Below, in pieces: positions 34,536-49,012 of a DNA stretch of 64,000 nucleotides. Positions within the stretch are counted from its first letter, which is position 1; each line of letters opens with the position of its first letter. Made by a program: the position numbers and the translations under genes. Below the pieces are notes generated by a model. It was not told the origin of the DNA, made no database searches, and saw nothing but the letters and a program-made list of their open reading frames with translations. The stretch lies in NCBI RefSeq assembly GCF_014697415.1, contig NZ_JACJRT010000003.1, positions 1-64,000 of the forward strand, in the 5' to 3' direction. This DNA is from Cyanobium sp. FACHB-13342. GTDB lineage: Bacteria; Cyanobacteriota; Cyanobacteriia; PCC-6307; Cyanobiaceae.

Positions 34536-35768
34536 ATGACGGCCACACCCTGCACCCTGAATTGGCATGAGCTGGGGCTCGACGACACCCTGGCCGCGGT
34601 GTTGCCGGAGCTGATCCAGCTGCGGCGCCACATTCACCGCCACCCCGAGCTCAGCGGCCACGAACAGCAGACGGCTGCCCTGGTGGCCGGGGAGCTGCGC
34701 CGCTGGGGCTGGCAGGTGCGCGAGGGGGTCGGCCGCACTGGAGTGGTGGCTGAACTGGGGCCGCAGCGGGGCGCCGATGGCCGCCCCTCGCCCCTGGTGG
34801 CCTTGCGGGTGGACATGGACGCCCTGCCGGTGGAGGAGCGCACCGGCCTCGACTACGCCTCCACCCAGCAGGGCCTGATGCATGCCTGCGGCCACGACCT
34901 CCACACCGCCGTGGGGCTGGGGGTGGCGCGGTTGCTCGCCGGGGTGGCCGAGCGAGCACCCGAACGGCTCACGGCCCGGGTGCGGCTGCTGTTCCAGCCG
35001 GCGGAGGAAACGGCCCAGGGGGCGGCCTGGATGAAGGCCGATGGCGCCATGGAGGGGGTGGAGGCGCTGTTTGGCGTGCATGTGTTCCCCAGCCTGCCGG
35101 CGGGCACGATCGGCGTGCGCAGCGGCAGCCTCACCGCGGCGGCGGGGGAGCTGGAGGTGGAGGTGCTGGGCGAGGGTGGCCACGGGGCCCGGCCCCACCA
35201 GAGCACCGATGCCATCTGGATCGCGGCCCGGGTGGTGAGTGGCCTGCAGGAGGCGATCAGCCGCCGCCTCGATGCCCTGCACCCGGTGGTGGTGAGCTTC
35301 GGGCGGATCGAGGGCGGCAAGGCCTTCAACGTGATCGCCGACCACGTGCGTCTGCTCGGCACGGTGCGTTGCCTCGACACCGACGTGCACGCCCAGCTGC
35401 CCGGCTGGATTGAAGACACGGTGCAGGCCCTCTGCCGGGGCCATGGCGGTGAGGCCCGGGTGCGCTACCGGGTGATTTCGCCGCCGGTGCACAACGATCC
35501 GGCCCTCACCGAACTGGTGGCCGATGCCGCGGTGGAGCGGTTGGGCCGCTCCCAGGTGCATTGGCTGGAGCAGCCGTCGCTTGGCGCTGAGGATTTCGCC
35601 GAGCTGCTCGAAGACACCCGCGGCACGATGTTTCGGCTCGGCGTGGCCGGGCCCCAGGGCTGCACCCCGCTGCACAGCAACACCTTTGCCCCCGATGAGG
35701 CGGCCCTGCCGGTGGGCATCCAGGTGCTCACCTGGAGTCTGCTGCGTTGGATGGAGCGGCGCCCGTGA
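34536..35768 (+). CDS. M20-family amidohydrolase (hippurate/IAA-amino-acid hydrolase type)
   Basis: A metallopeptidase that hydrolyses an N-acyl amino acid or related amide; the substrate is unknown. The 410-residue sequence has the IAA-hydrolase start IQLRRHIHRHPELSGHE and the metal-binding clusters ALRVDMDALPVEE, MHACGHDLHTAVGLG and LLFQPAEETAQGAAWM. The dimerisation domain contains GEGGHGARPHQSTDAI. ATG 34536 is 28 bases after the TPR gene. Its stop overlaps the next start by 4 bases. Confidence 0.9.
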   Translation: MTATPCTLNWHELGLDDTLAAVLPELIQLRRHIHRHPELSGHEQQTAALVAGELRRWGWQVREGVGRTGVVAELGPQRGADGRPSPLVALRVDMDALPVEERTGLDYASTQQGLMHACGHDLHTAVGLGVARLLAGVAERAPERLTARVRLLFQPAEETAQGAAWMKADGAMEGVEALFGVHVFPSLPAGTIGVRSGSLTAAAGELEVEVLGEGGHGARPHQSTDAIWIAARVVSGLQEAISRRLDALHPVVVSFGRIEGGKAFNVIADHVRLLGTVRCLDTDVHAQLPGWIEDTVQALCRGHGGEARVRYRVISPPVHNDPALTELVADAAVERLGRSQVHWLEQPSLGAEDFAELLEDTRGTMFRLGVAGPQGCTPLHSNTFAPDEAALPVGIQVLTWSLLRWMERRP

Positions 35769-35983
35769 GGCAGCGGCCCTGGCTGCGGGGATGGCTGGCG
35801 CTGGCTTCGCCCCTGCTGATCCTGCTGGCCCTGCTGGTGTTGCTGCAGCGCCGCGGTGTCGACCGCCTGCCGGCCCTGCCAGCGCTGCTGATTGGCACGG
35901 GCCTGCTGGTCACCAGTGCCCTGGGCCGGCGGCGGCGGCGGCGGGAGTTGCTGGCGGCCCTGCGTCACGATGGAGGGGTATGA
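35765..35983 (+). CDS. Small two-helix membrane protein (DUF3188-like)
   Basis: A 72-residue protein with two hydrophobic helices (LRGWLALASPLLILLALLVL and LPALLIGTGLLVTSAL) separated by a basic turn and ending in an Arg-rich patch. Its size and layout match the cyanobacterial DUF3188 family from memory; no function is known. GTG 35765 is preferred because it overlaps the M20 stop (GTGA); an in-frame TTG exists 18 bases earlier. Its stop overlaps the start of the HEAT-repeat gene by 4 bases. Confidence 0.65.
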   Translation: MRQRPWLRGWLALASPLLILLALLVLLQRRGVDRLPALPALLIGTGLLVTSALGRRRRRRELLAALRHDGGV

Positions 35984-36570
35984 CCAACCCCTCCCCCGAT
36001 CTGTCCGCCCTGCGGGACGCCATTGCCTCCGGCGATCCCAGCCGGGCCATGCCTGCCCTGGTGGGCCTGCGGGAGGTGCCGGTGGACCAGGCCGTGCCCC
36101 TGTTGTTGTTGGGGCTGGAGCAGGGGATCTTCATGGTGCGCTCGCTCAGCTGTGCCGGTCTGGGGGTGAAGCAGAGCGAGGAGGGCTGGCAGGCCCTGGT
36201 GAACGCCGTGCAGCACGACGAGGATGCCAACGTGCGGGCGGAGGCCGCCAACTCCCTGGTGAGTCACTCCTTGGAGCGGGCCTGGCCCCTGCTGCGGGAG
36301 GTGTTTGCGGCCGACCAGCAGTGGCTGGTGCGCTGCAGCATCCTCTCGGCCCTGGCCGAGCAGCCCGCCATTAACCCCGCCTGGCTGCTGGACCTGGCGG
36401 CGATGGCCATCACCGACGCCGACGGCACCGTGCGGGTGGGTGGGGCCGAGATCCTCGGCCGGCTGGTGCGCGACCGCGACGATGCCGAAGCTCGCACCCT
36501 GCTGCAGCAGCTCCAGGCTGATGCTGATCACCGGGTGGTGGCCGCGGCGCTGAACGGGTTGCAGGGCTGA
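35980..36570 (+). CDS. HEAT-repeat protein
   Basis: A 196-residue all-helical protein of HEAT/PBS-lyase-like repeats (VRSLSCAGLGVKQSEEGWQA, NVRAEAANSLVSHSLERAWP, VRVGGAEILGRLVRDRDDAE). In cyanobacteria such proteins include phycobilin lyase subunits (CpcE, PecE) and the NblB phycobilisome-degradation factor, but nothing here fixes which. ATG 35980 overlaps the previous gene. It is the last of a tight run of ruvB, TPR, M20, DUF3188-like and HEAT genes, and precedes the thiC riboswitch. Confidence 0.8.
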   Translation: MTNPSPDLSALRDAIASGDPSRAMPALVGLREVPVDQAVPLLLLGLEQGIFMVRSLSCAGLGVKQSEEGWQALVNAVQHDEDANVRAEAANSLVSHSLERAWPLLREVFAADQQWLVRCSILSALAEQPAINPAWLLDLAAMAITDADGTVRVGGAEILGRLVRDRDDAEARTLLQQLQADADHRVVAAALNGLQG

Positions 36571-36596
36571 GCCCCAGCCGGTTACGGCCTTGCTAG

Positions 36597-38159
<1,563 letters not shown>

Positions 38160-38194
38160 GCGCGTCGCGTTCGCGGTCGTTCCGTTCAAGCCAA

Positions 38195-38219
38195 GCCCGG
38201 GTTAGTCCCGGGCTTTTTT
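38195..38219 (+). terminator. Intrinsic terminator after thiC
   Basis: A 7-bp perfect stem (GCCCGGG / CCCGGGC) with a 5-base loop is followed directly by six T residues. It lies 36 bases after the thiC stop. Confidence 0.92.
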
Positions 38220-38246
38220 GTGCTTTTGCATCCCGATTGCCGCCAA

Positions 38247-38273
38247 CAAAAAGCCCCGCCAATTTGGCGGGGC
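38247..38273 (-). terminator. Intrinsic terminator after tkt (minus strand)
   Basis: An 8-bp stem (GCCCCGCC / GGCGGGGC) with a 5-base AT loop is preceded on the plus strand by a run of A, giving a U-run on the minus-strand transcript. It lies about 43 bases beyond the tkt stop, back to back with the thiC terminator. Confidence 0.9.
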
Positions 38274-38315
38274 GAGGAGGGAGTGGTCTGCCAATCGGCA
38301 GGCCAGCTAAGCGAT

Positions 38316-40322
38316 TCAGCCCAGGGCTTTGGCCTTGGCCACCACGTTGTCGACGGTGAAGCCGAACTTCTCGAGGCAGACGGGGCCGGGGGCCGAGGCG
38401 CCGAAGCGGTCGATCGAGACGGTGTCGCCGTCGAAGCCGGTGTACTTGTGCCAGCCGAAGCTGCTGGAGGCTTCCACCACCAGGCGCTTGCGGCAGGCGG
38501 CGGGCAGCACGCTCTCACGGTAGGCGGCGTCCTGTTCCTCGAACAGTTCCACACAGGGCATGGACACCACGCGGACGTTCTTGCCTTCGGCGCGCAGCTG
38601 GGCTGCGGCCTTGGTGCAGAGCTCAAGCTCGGTGCCAGAGCCGATCAGGATCAGATCGGGACTGCCGTTGCTGTCTTCCAGGATGTAGCCGCCCTTGGCC
38701 ACATGGGCTGCGGCCGAACCGGCCTGGTTCGCCATGGCCTGGCGGCTGAGGGCGAGCACCGTGGGGCGCTTGCGGTTGGTGACGGCCACCTGGTAGGCGC
38801 CCATGGTTTCGTTGCCGTCACCGGGGCGGATCACCAGCAGGTTGGGGATGGCGCGCAGGTTGGCGAGGGTTTCCACCGGCTGGTGGGTGGGGCCGTCTTC
38901 GCCCAGGCCGATCGAGTCGTGGGTGAGCACGTAGATGCAGCCCAGCTCGCTCAGGGCCGACAGGCGCATGGCACCGATCATGTAGCCCGCGAACACCAGG
39001 AAGGTGCCGCCATAGGGGATCAGGCCGCTGCCGTGGTACGCGATGCCGTTCATGATCGCGGCCATGGCGTGCTCGCGCACCCCGAAGTGCAGGTAGCGGT
39101 TGGCTTCACCGCCTTTCTGGAAGCTGGCTTCGCCCTTGATGTCGGTGAGGTTGGAGTGGGTGAGGTCGGCCGAGCCGCCGATCAGTTCGGGCAGGTTGGG
39201 GCCAAAGGCATTCAGGGCGTTGTAGGAGTGCTGGCGCGTCGCCAGGCCCTTGTCTTCGGGGCTGAAGCTGGGCAGGGAGGCATCCCAGCCCTGGGGGAGT
39301 TCACCGCGCAGCTGGCGCTCGAATTCGGCAGCTTCGGCGGGGTACTGGCTGCGGTAGGTGGCCAGGGTGGCGTTCCAGGCCGATTCCAGAGCTTCGCCAC
39401 GGCTGATCGCCTGGCGCCAGTGGTCGTAGGCGTCCTGGGGCACCTCGAACAGGCCATAGCTCCAATCGAGGGCCTTGCGGGTGAGTTCGGCTTCATCGGC
39501 GCCGAGGGCCGCTCCGTGGACGCCGGCCGTGTTGGCCTTATTGGGGGAGCCGTAGCCGATGGTGGTGGTCACCTTGATCAGGCTGGGCTTGTCGGTGACG
39601 GCCTTGGCCGCCTCAATGGCCCGGGCGATGCCCGCCACATCGGTGTTGCCATCGGGCACGTGCTGGACATGCCAGCCGTAGGCCTCGTAGCGCTTCATCA
39701 CGTCCTCGGTGAAGGACACGGCGGTGTTGCCGTCGATGGTGATGTGGTTGTCGTCGTAGAGGGCGATCAGCTTGCCCAGGCCCAGGTGACCGGCCAGGGA
39801 GGCGGCCTCACCGCTCACGCCCTCCTGGTTGCAGCCGTCGCCCATGATCACGTAGGTGTAGTGATCGACGAGTTCACAGCCAGGCTTGTTGAACTTGGCG
39901 GCCAGGTGGGCTTCGGCGATGGCCAGGCCCACGGCGTTGGAGATGCCCTGGCCCAGGGGGCCGGTGGTGACTTCAACCCCGGGCGTCTCGAAGGTTTCCG
40001 GATGTCCGGGAGTGCGGCTGCCCCACTGGCGGAATTCCTTGATGTCGTCCAGGGTCACCGAGTCGTAGCCCGTGAGGTGGAGCAGGGCGTACAGCAGCAT
40101 GCAGCCATGGCCGGCCGAGAGCACGAAGCGGTCCCGGTTGAACCACTTGGGGTTCTTGGGGTTGTGCTTGAGCACCTTGTCCCACAGCGCGAATGCCATC
40201 GGCGCGCAGCCCATCGGCAGCCCCGGGTGGCCCGAGTTCGACTTGTTGACCGCGTCGATGGCCAGGAAGCGAATGCTGTTAATGCAGAGCGATTCGACGG
40301 ATGCGGAGGGAGCGACGACCAT
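38316..40322 (-). CDS. tkt: Transketolase
   Basis: A TPP-dependent C2-transfer enzyme of the Calvin cycle and pentose phosphate pathway. The 668-residue protein has the TPP motif [20 protein letters not shown] followed by [10 protein letters not shown], the N-terminal [15 protein letters not shown], and the transketolase-specific [19 protein letters not shown]. Start ATG 40322 follows fabF by 34 bases in the same direction. Being both a TPP user and next to the riboswitch-controlled thiC is notable but may be chance. Confidence 0.98.
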   Translation of the reverse strand: MVVAPSASVESLCINSIRFLAIDAVNKSNSGHPGLPMGCAPMAFALWDKVLKHNPKNPKWFNRDRFVLSAGHGCMLLYALLHLTGYDSVTLDDIKEFRQWGSRTPGHPETFETPGVEVTTGPLGQGISNAVGLAIAEAHLAAKFNKPGCELVDHYTYVIMGDGCNQEGVSGEAASLAGHLGLGKLIALYDDNHITIDGNTAVSFTEDVMKRYEAYGWHVQHVPDGNTDVAGIARAIEAAKAVTDKPSLIKVTTTIGYGSPNKANTAGVHGAALGADEAELTRKALDWSYGLFEVPQDAYDHWRQAISRGEALESAWNATLATYRSQYPAEAAEFERQLRGELPQGWDASLPSFSPEDKGLATRQHSYNALNAFGPNLPELIGGSADLTHSNLTDIKGEASFQKGGEANRYLHFGVREHAMAAIMNGIAYHGSGLIPYGGTFLVFAGYMIGAMRLSALSELGCIYVLTHDSIGLGEDGPTHQPVETLANLRAIPNLLVIRPGDGNETMGAYQVAVTNRKRPTVLALSRQAMANQAGSAAAHVAKGGYILEDSNGSPDLILIGSGTELELCTKAAAQLRAEGKNVRVVSMPCVELFEEQDAAYRESVLPAACRKRLVVEASSSFGWHKYTGFDGDTVSIDRFGASAPGPVCLEKFGFTVDNVVAKAKALG

Positions 40323-40356
40323 GGCTAAGGCAGGTACGGGTTAGGGAGGGGAAGGG

Positions 40357-41604
40357 TCACGCCATACGGCGGAACGCCAGGCAGACGTTGTGACCGCCAA
40401 ACCCGAAGGAGTTGGAGAGCACCACGTTGAGGGTGTGTTCCCTGGCCTGGTTGGGAACCACATCCAGATCACAGGCAGGATCCGGATTTTGGTAATTGAT
40501 GGTAGGCGGAACGAGGTTGTGTTCCATCGCCAGCACCGCAGCAACGGCCTCAATGCCGCCGCTGCCACCGAGGAGGTGGCCGGTCATCGACTTGGTGGAG
40601 CTCACCGGAATCCGGTAGGCCCGCTCACCGAGGGCGCTCTTGATGGCGGAGGTCTCGTTGCTGTCGTTGGCCTGGGTGCTGGTGCCGTGGGCGTTGACGT
40701 AATCAACGGCCTCGGGCTCGAGCTGGGCATCCCGCAGGGCGAGGCGCATGGCTTCGGCACCACCGATCCCCCCCGGGGAGGGGGAGGTGATGTGGTGGGC
40801 GTCGCAGGTCATGCCATAGCCCACGACCTCGGCCAGGATCTGGGCCCCCCGGGCCTTGGCATGGTCCAGGCTTTCCAGCACCAGCACGCCGGCGCCCTCA
40901 CCGATCACGAAGCCGTTGCGCTCCGCGTCGAAGGGACGGCTGGCGGTGGCGGGATCATCGTTGCGGAAGGACAGGGCCTTGGCACTGGCAAATCCGGCGA
41001 CCCCTAGGGGGGTGATCGCCGACTCGGCCCCTCCGGCCACCATCACATCGGCCAGGCCCAGCTGGATCAGTCGGAAGGCATCGCCGATGGCATTGGAGCC
41101 GGCGGCGCAGGCCGTGGCCACCGCGCTGCTGGGGCCCTTGGCACCGAGGGCAATCGCCGCCAGGCCGGTGGCCATGTTGGGGATCATCATCGGCACGCAG
41201 AACGGGCTGACCCGATCGGGGCCGCGATCCTTCAACACGTGGGCCTGGCTTTCCATCATCAACAAGCCACCTACGCCGGAGCCGATGGCGGTGCCGACCC
41301 GATGTTGGTTGGTTTCGTCGATGGTGAGGCCCGCATGGGCAACGGCCTGTTTGGCTGCCACCACCCCGAACTGGCAGAACCGGTCCCAGCGCTTGGATTC
41401 CTTGGGCTCCAGCCAACCGGAGGGATCGAAATCCTTGACCTCGGCGGCAAAGTGACAGGCGTGGCGGCTGGCATCAAACAGGGTGATCCCCGCCACGCCA
41501 TTGCGTGCCGTACTCAGACCTTCCCAATAGCTGGAAACGTCATTGCCGATCGGTGTGACCGCGCCTAGGCCGGTGACGACGACGCGCTGGAGACCCTGCA
41601 CCAT
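40357..41604 (-). CDS. fabF: 3-oxoacyl-[acyl-carrier-protein] synthase II
   Basis: Condenses malonyl-ACP with acyl-ACP in fatty acid elongation. The catalytic Cys is in TACAAGSNAIGDAF, and the two His are in NAHGTSTQANDSNE and SMTGHLLGGSGG. The C-terminal SNSFGFGGHNVCLAF is characteristic. It is 415 residues long. It starts 8 bases after acpP, forming the widespread acpP-fabF pair, with tkt continuing the direction. Confidence 0.97.
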   Translation of the reverse strand: MVQGLQRVVVTGLGAVTPIGNDVSSYWEGLSTARNGVAGITLFDASRHACHFAAEVKDFDPSGWLEPKESKRWDRFCQFGVVAAKQAVAHAGLTIDETNQHRVGTAIGSGVGGLLMMESQAHVLKDRGPDRVSPFCVPMMIPNMATGLAAIALGAKGPSSAVATACAAGSNAIGDAFRLIQLGLADVMVAGGAESAITPLGVAGFASAKALSFRNDDPATASRPFDAERNGFVIGEGAGVLVLESLDHAKARGAQILAEVVGYGMTCDAHHITSPSPGGIGGAEAMRLALRDAQLEPEAVDYVNAHGTSTQANDSNETSAIKSALGERAYRIPVSSTKSMTGHLLGGSGGIEAVAAVLAMEHNLVPPTINYQNPDPACDLDVVPNQAREHTLNVVLSNSFGFGGHNVCLAFRRMA

Positions 41605-41612
41605 GGGGTGGC

Positions 41613-41855
41613 TCAGGCCTGCTTGTCCTGGATGAACTTGACGGCATCACCGACGGTGGTGATGCCTTCAGCGGCTTCGTCGGGAATTTCGATGTCGAAG
41701 GCCTCTTCCAAGGCCATCACGAGTTCGACGGTGTCGAGGGAGTCGGCGCCCAGATCATTCTGGAAGTTGGATTCGGGCTTGACTTCCCCGGCATCAACGC
41801 TGAGCTGCTCGGCAACGATCGAGCGCACTTTCTCGAAGATCGCTTCCTGGGACAT
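41613..41855 (-). CDS. acpP: Acyl carrier protein
   Basis: Carries growing fatty acyl chains on a phosphopantetheine arm. The 80-residue acidic protein has the [20 protein letters not shown] motif whose Ser is the attachment site. It is the first gene of acpP-fabF(-tkt), divergent from psaC over about 145 bases that should hold both promoters. Confidence 0.97.
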   Translation of the reverse strand: MSQEAIFEKVRSIVAEQLSVDAGEVKPESNFQNDLGADSLDTVELVMALEEAFDIEIPDEAAEGITTVGDAVKFIQDKQA

Positions 41856-41916
41856 GGCCGCTGTGAGAGTCGACGCACTCTACGGGTCACCCCGCAGGAC
41901 CCCCCCCGGCGTATGA

Positions 41917-42246
<330 letters not shown>

Positions 42247-42281
42247 GTCCTGCTTCTCGGCCTCACTGCCAATAAGCTCAA

Positions 42282-42307
42282 GCCCGGCCCCTCGCCGGGC
42301 TTTTTTT
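42282..42307 (+). terminator. Intrinsic terminator after psaC
   Basis: A 7-bp stem (GCCCGGC / GCCGGGC) with a 5-base loop is followed by seven T residues. It lies 35 bases after the psaC stop and only 23 bases before the glmS ATG, so little room remains for a glmS promoter downstream of it. Confidence 0.93.
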
Positions 42308-42330
42308 GCGCCCCTCGCTGGCCCTGGCCT

Positions 42331-45706
<3,376 letters not shown>

Positions 45707-45824
45707 CGCGCGGGGTGAAAGTGAGGCCTCACGCCATTCCAGCAGTTGGGTGCCCGATTTGCCTGCGCACAGGCTGCTGCTTGGTTTGGACCCAACGCTG
45801 GTGGCTGAGGCGACGAGGCAACAC

Positions 45825-45860
45825 TCTTGAATTTTGTACAACCTGTACGGAATTCAAAAG
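45825..45860. repeat. Copy 4 of the dispersed TGTACA hairpin element
   Basis: The core TGTACA-ACC-TGTACG (about 45835-45849) is bordered by TTGAATT (45827-45833) and its complement AATTCAA (45851-45857). The two T-G wobbles between core and arms keep the helix continuous in RNA, giving a stem of about 14 bp with a 3-base loop. It lies between the manC start and the rimM stop, both on the minus strand, about 95 bases beyond rimM. This is the best-preserved hairpin of the four. Confidence 0.8.
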
Positions 45861-45954
45861 CGTTTCACCGGCGGGGTTTGTTCAGGCCAGTTTGTTCAGG
45901 CCCGTTACCCGTTCATCAGGCCAGCTCGGTCTGGAATCGTTCGTCGGGAGACGT

Positions 45955-46551
45955 TCAGGTTGGCTCCGCTCGGCTTTTGTCCTGGGCCATCGCCAGTTCC
46001 AGCAGTCCGGGCGGAGGCGTGATGCCGATCCAGCCTTCGGCCAGGTGCACCTCCGGCACGATGGCGTTCACGAAGGGGATCAGGATCCGGCGCGGCCCGT
46101 TCGGGGTGTCCTGCTCCACCTCCAGCAGGTCGTTGCCGGCATGCACCAGATCGCAGACCCGCCCGATCGGCTCCTGGGTCTCCAGCAGCCGCACTTCCGT
46201 CCCCACCAGATCCAGCAGGTGAAATTCCCCCCGGGCGAGCTTGGGGCGGTCGCTGGCGCGCACCAGCAGTTGCTCGCCCACCAGGGCTTCGGCCGCCTCG
46301 CGGCTGTCGACGGCGGCCAACCGCACCACAAACAGCTCCTTGCCGGGCAGCTGCCGGCCACCGCGCAGCTCCACCACCCGGGGCGCCTCGTCGCGCCGCT
46401 GCAGCCAGCGCTGCCCAGCCCGGGTGAAGCGTTCGGGGAAATCGCTCATCGGCAGGATTCGCAGTTCTCCCTTCAGGCCCTGGGCGGACACCACCTTGCC
46501 CACCACCAGCAGGTCATCCGGTGGCCCATCGGTGGGTGTTGGATCAGCCAT
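45955..46551 (-). CDS. rimM: Ribosome maturation factor RimM
   Basis: Assists 30S head assembly by binding S19. The 198-residue protein has the N-terminal beta-barrel ([20 protein letters not shown]) and the PRC-barrel domain ([20 protein letters not shown] and [20 protein letters not shown]). ATG 46551 gives the normal start; the longer frame runs into ndhS sequence on the other strand. It is divergent from ndhS with 52 bases between the starts. Confidence 0.95.
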   Translation of the reverse strand: MADPTPTDGPPDDLLVVGKVVSAQGLKGELRILPMSDFPERFTRAGQRWLQRRDEAPRVVELRGGRQLPGKELFVVRLAAVDSREAAEALVGEQLLVRASDRPKLARGEFHLLDLVGTEVRLLETQEPIGRVCDLVHAGNDLLEVEQDTPNGPRRILIPFVNAIVPEVHLAEGWIGITPPPGLLELAMAQDKSRAEPT

Positions 46552-46603
46552 GGCCGGCTCACTCCTGCGCACCCCGATAATGGCGCCACGCCTCGCCACA
46601 ACC

Positions 46604-46783
46604 ATGGCCGACTTGCCGATCCTGCCGGGCTCCACCGTGGTGGTGCGAGACGGCCGCTCCATCTACAACGGCTACCGCGGCTTCGTGCAGCGGATCAGCG
46701 GCCAGCAGGCTGCGGTGTTGTTCGAAGGCGGCAACTGGGACAAGTTGGTGACCATGCCGCTCAGGACCCTGGAGCAGGTTTGA
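46604..46783 (+). CDS. ndhS: NAD(P)H dehydrogenase (NDH-1) subunit NdhS
   Basis: The ferredoxin-binding subunit of the cyanobacterial NDH-1 complex on the thylakoid membrane. The 59-residue protein is an SH3-like barrel with [20 protein letters not shown] and the family signature [18 protein letters not shown]. Start ATG 46604 is preferred; an in-frame ATG occurs 24 bases upstream. Its end overlaps the 3' end of rnc by 23 bases in convergent orientation. Confidence 0.88.
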   Translation: MADLPILPGSTVVVRDGRSIYNGYRGFVQRISGQQAAVLFEGGNWDKLVTMPLRTLEQV

Positions 46784-47480
46784 CGGAGGCCAGGGCAGCC
46801 CTGGCTGCCTCCTGTTCCGCCAGGCGCCGGGAGGGGCCCCAGCCGCTGTGGCTGGCGTGGCCGCTGATCTCCACCGTGCAGCGGAAGCGGCGCGGGTCGG
46901 CATGGACCCGGCTGCACTCCTGGCAGCGGTAGCTGGGCAGCCCTAGGCCCTCACCCTGGCTCCATTCCTGCAGGGCCGACTTCCAGTTGTGGCGGTCGGG
47001 ATCGGCCAGTAGCTCGGCGCTGCTGCGCTGCCAGTGGGGGGTGAGCCAGCGGTGCACCGGCGCCAGGCCTCCCTCGCCGGCGCCCCAGGCCTCATAGAGA
47101 CCGCCCAGCAGGGCCTCACAGCATTCGGCCCGCACGGTGGCCCGGCCGGCGCGGTCGCCGCTGGCCATCGGGCCCAAGTGCAGCAGGGCTTCGATGCCGC
47201 AGCGCTCGCCCAGCTCCGCCAACCAGCGGTCGCTCACCAGCTGGGCCCGCAGGGCCGAGCAGCGCCCCACGCTGAGGTCGGGGTGGTGCCGCTGCAGGAA
47301 TTCGGCCGCCGCCAGGCGCAGCACGGCATCGCCCAGAAACTCCAGCCGCTCGTGGTTGATGGTCCGGCCTGCCGAGGTGTGGGTGAGGGCCTCCTCGATC
47401 GGGGCCAGATCACGGTTGCCGGGCTCCAGGTCCAGGGACCGCAGGAAGGCAACCAACTGCTGGTGGCGTTCGGGCCGCAT
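46761..47480 (-). CDS. rnc: Ribonuclease III
   Basis: A double-strand-specific endonuclease that processes rRNA precursors and other structured RNAs. The 239-residue protein has the signature NHERLEFLGDAVLRLAAAE, catalytic acidic residues in ECCEALLGGLYEAWG, and a C-terminal dsRNA-binding domain (KSALQEWSQGEGLGLPSYRC to GWGPSRRLAEQEAARAALAS). It starts 18 bases downstream of the 3' end of the RNase P RNA gene on the same strand, so the two may be co-transcribed. Confidence 0.95.
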   Translation of the reverse strand: MRPERHQQLVAFLRSLDLEPGNRDLAPIEEALTHTSAGRTINHERLEFLGDAVLRLAAAEFLQRHHPDLSVGRCSALRAQLVSDRWLAELGERCGIEALLHLGPMASGDRAGRATVRAECCEALLGGLYEAWGAGEGGLAPVHRWLTPHWQRSSAELLADPDRHNWKSALQEWSQGEGLGLPSYRCQECSRVHADPRRFRCTVEISGHASHSGWGPSRRLAEQEAARAALASVKPAPGS

Positions 47481-47497
47481 GGCGGGCGGGAGAAAAG

Positions 47498-47934
47498 GGT
47501 GAAAGCAGGACGTAAGCCGGGTTCTGTTCTCCCACCAGCGAGCTGGCGGGGGGTGATCATCTGTCTGGGACCGTCGTTGCCGGCGGCCTCGAGCGGCGCA
47601 CTTGAAGCGGGACGGGTGTCATGGCCAACCGTTGTCCCTGGGCCTTGCTCCCAGCCGGGGTTTACCGAGCCAGCACCTCTCGATGCTGCTGGTGCGCTCT
47701 TACCGCACCCTTGCACCCTTACCTGATCAGGGGGCAAGCCCCCTGCCATCGGCGGTGTGTTTCTGTGGCACTGTCCTCACGGTCGCCCGCACTGGGCGTT
47801 ACCCAGCAGGCCTGGCCATTGGGGAGCCCGGACTTTCCTCAACCAGGCGCCGAAGCTGGTCTGGACCATCGTTCCGAAGAGCGACACCCAGATGGACCTC
47901 GACCCTGATCGCGATCACCTCGCCTGCTTTCGGG
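47498..47934 (-). ncRNA. rnpB: RNase P RNA (bacterial type A)
   Basis: The catalytic RNA that trims tRNA 5' ends. On the minus strand the conserved blocks appear in order: GAAAGTCCGGGCTCC near the 5' part, GACAGTGCCACAGAAA, then GGTAAGGGTGCAAGGGTGCG, GGTAAACCCC, and the 3' block AGAACAGAACCCGGCTTACG. The P1 stem is seen as GAAAGCAGG at the 5' end and CCTGCTTTC at the 3' end (47501-47509). The ends are approximate to a few bases. It is back to back with tRNA-Arg, about 20 bases apart. Open frames in this stretch are not genes. Confidence 0.97.
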
Positions 47935-47953
47935 TTCCATAATGAACCGCCAG

Positions 47954-48027
<74 letters not shown>

Positions 48028-48144
48028 TTCTTCCCCATGGTGGTGTCGGGCGGCGCCAGGTGCCGAGGGCGTAGCGAGCGCTACCGGTGGTGGTCTTCCC
48101 ATTCGGCCCACCGGGGCTAGCGTGGTGCCAGTCGTCTGACCGCG

Positions 48145-48477
48145 ATGACCCAGCTTCACGATCTGCGTCTGCGTCTGCTGGTGCAGCAGGAGAGCGAGCG
48201 CATCGCCGACAGCCAACCCGATGAGCTGGACCTCTCGGTGGTGCAGGCCCGCTGCCTCTGCTGGTTGGCCTTGCTGGCCGAGGCCCATGAGGAGCAGGCC
48301 ACCGATGCGGAGCGCCGGGGGGATACGGAACAGGCCATGGGCTGGTTTGCCGATTCGATGCGGCTGCGTGATGTGATCAACGTGGTCACGTCGATCGAGA
48401 TTCCGCTCCCTGCCGCCAGTGGCGACGCCGACGATTTCAGCGAAGACCAGCGGGACCAGGGCCCCCTGGCGGCGTGA
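48145..48477 (+). CDS. Conserved hypothetical protein, 110 aa
   Basis: A soluble, acidic protein with a helical body: LHDLRLRLLVQQESERIADS, SVVQARCLCWLALLAEAHEE and GDTEQAMGWFADSMRLRDVI. The tail is acidic and disordered. The second and third helices resemble a single TPR-like hairpin, but this is weak. I do not recognise the family; it looks cyanobacteria-specific. It is 15 bases before a second small gene in the same direction if that gene uses its upstream start, 36 bases otherwise. Confidence 0.65.
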   Translation: MTQLHDLRLRLLVQQESERIADSQPDELDLSVVQARCLCWLALLAEAHEEQATDAERRGDTEQAMGWFADSMRLRDVINVVTSIEIPLPAASGDADDFSEDQRDQGPLAA

Positions 48478-48513
48478 GTGCCATGATGGGATTTGACAAC
48501 CCAAGGGAATGCG

Positions 48514-48999
48514 GTGCCCGAAGAGCCCTGCCAATGCCCTGATTGCCAGCGGTTCTATCGGGAACACGACCGGCTGATCCGCGAAAATCCCACCCTGCGC
48601 CAGCAGCAGGAGCTCAATTGGGCTGCGCTGCAATCCTTCCGGACCCTGGCGGGCAGGGTGATGGAAGAGCTCCAGAAGCAACAGGAGGCGGCTGAGTCGG
48701 CGGCCAATTCCCCCCAGTCGGCTCCGGCCGTTCCTGGTGCCGGGGGTGGGACTGATCAGGCCTCAGATCAGGCTGCTGAGCCCGATGCCGTGCAGCAGGC
48801 CATGGCCGATTTGGAAAACATCAACGCCCATCTGTTCTCGATCGAGGCGCTGATGGAGCGCATCTTCGATGTGCGGGTGCCGGAAGAGGTGGAGCAGAAG
48901 TTCCGTGAGGTGGCCGGTGAACTGGCCCCCGATCCCCTCAATGCCGATCGCCTGCGACTCAACCGGCTGCTCCACCAGACCCCGGACCTGCCCGGTTAG
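48514..48999 (+). CDS. Conserved hypothetical protein with N-terminal CxCPxC motif, 161 aa
   Basis: The start of the protein is EEPCQCPDCQRFYREHDRLI; Cys-X-Cys-Pro-X-Cys could bind a metal, though a second cysteine pair is missing. A coiled-coil-like stretch (LAGRVMEELQKQQEAAESAA), an Ala/Pro/Gly linker and a C-terminal helical segment (MADLENINAHLFSIEALMER) follow. GTG 48514 is preferred because an AAGGGA ribosome-binding site lies just upstream; the frame is open to 48493. Function is unknown. It converges on glgP. Confidence 0.65.
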   Translation: MPEEPCQCPDCQRFYREHDRLIRENPTLRQQQELNWAALQSFRTLAGRVMEELQKQQEAAESAANSPQSAPAVPGAGGGTDQASDQAAEPDAVQQAMADLENINAHLFSIEALMERIFDVRVPEEVEQKFREVAGELAPDPLNADRLRLNRLLHQTPDLPG

Positions 49000-49012
49000 A
49001 CGCTTTCCCTCC

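Noticed and set aside
38220-40328. A 702-codon open frame opposite transketolase
   Set aside because: It mirrors the tkt reading frame and has shadow composition without any recognisable domain.
47498-47934. Several short open frames in the rnpB region
   Set aside because: The stretch folds as RNase P RNA with its conserved blocks, so these frames are not proteins.
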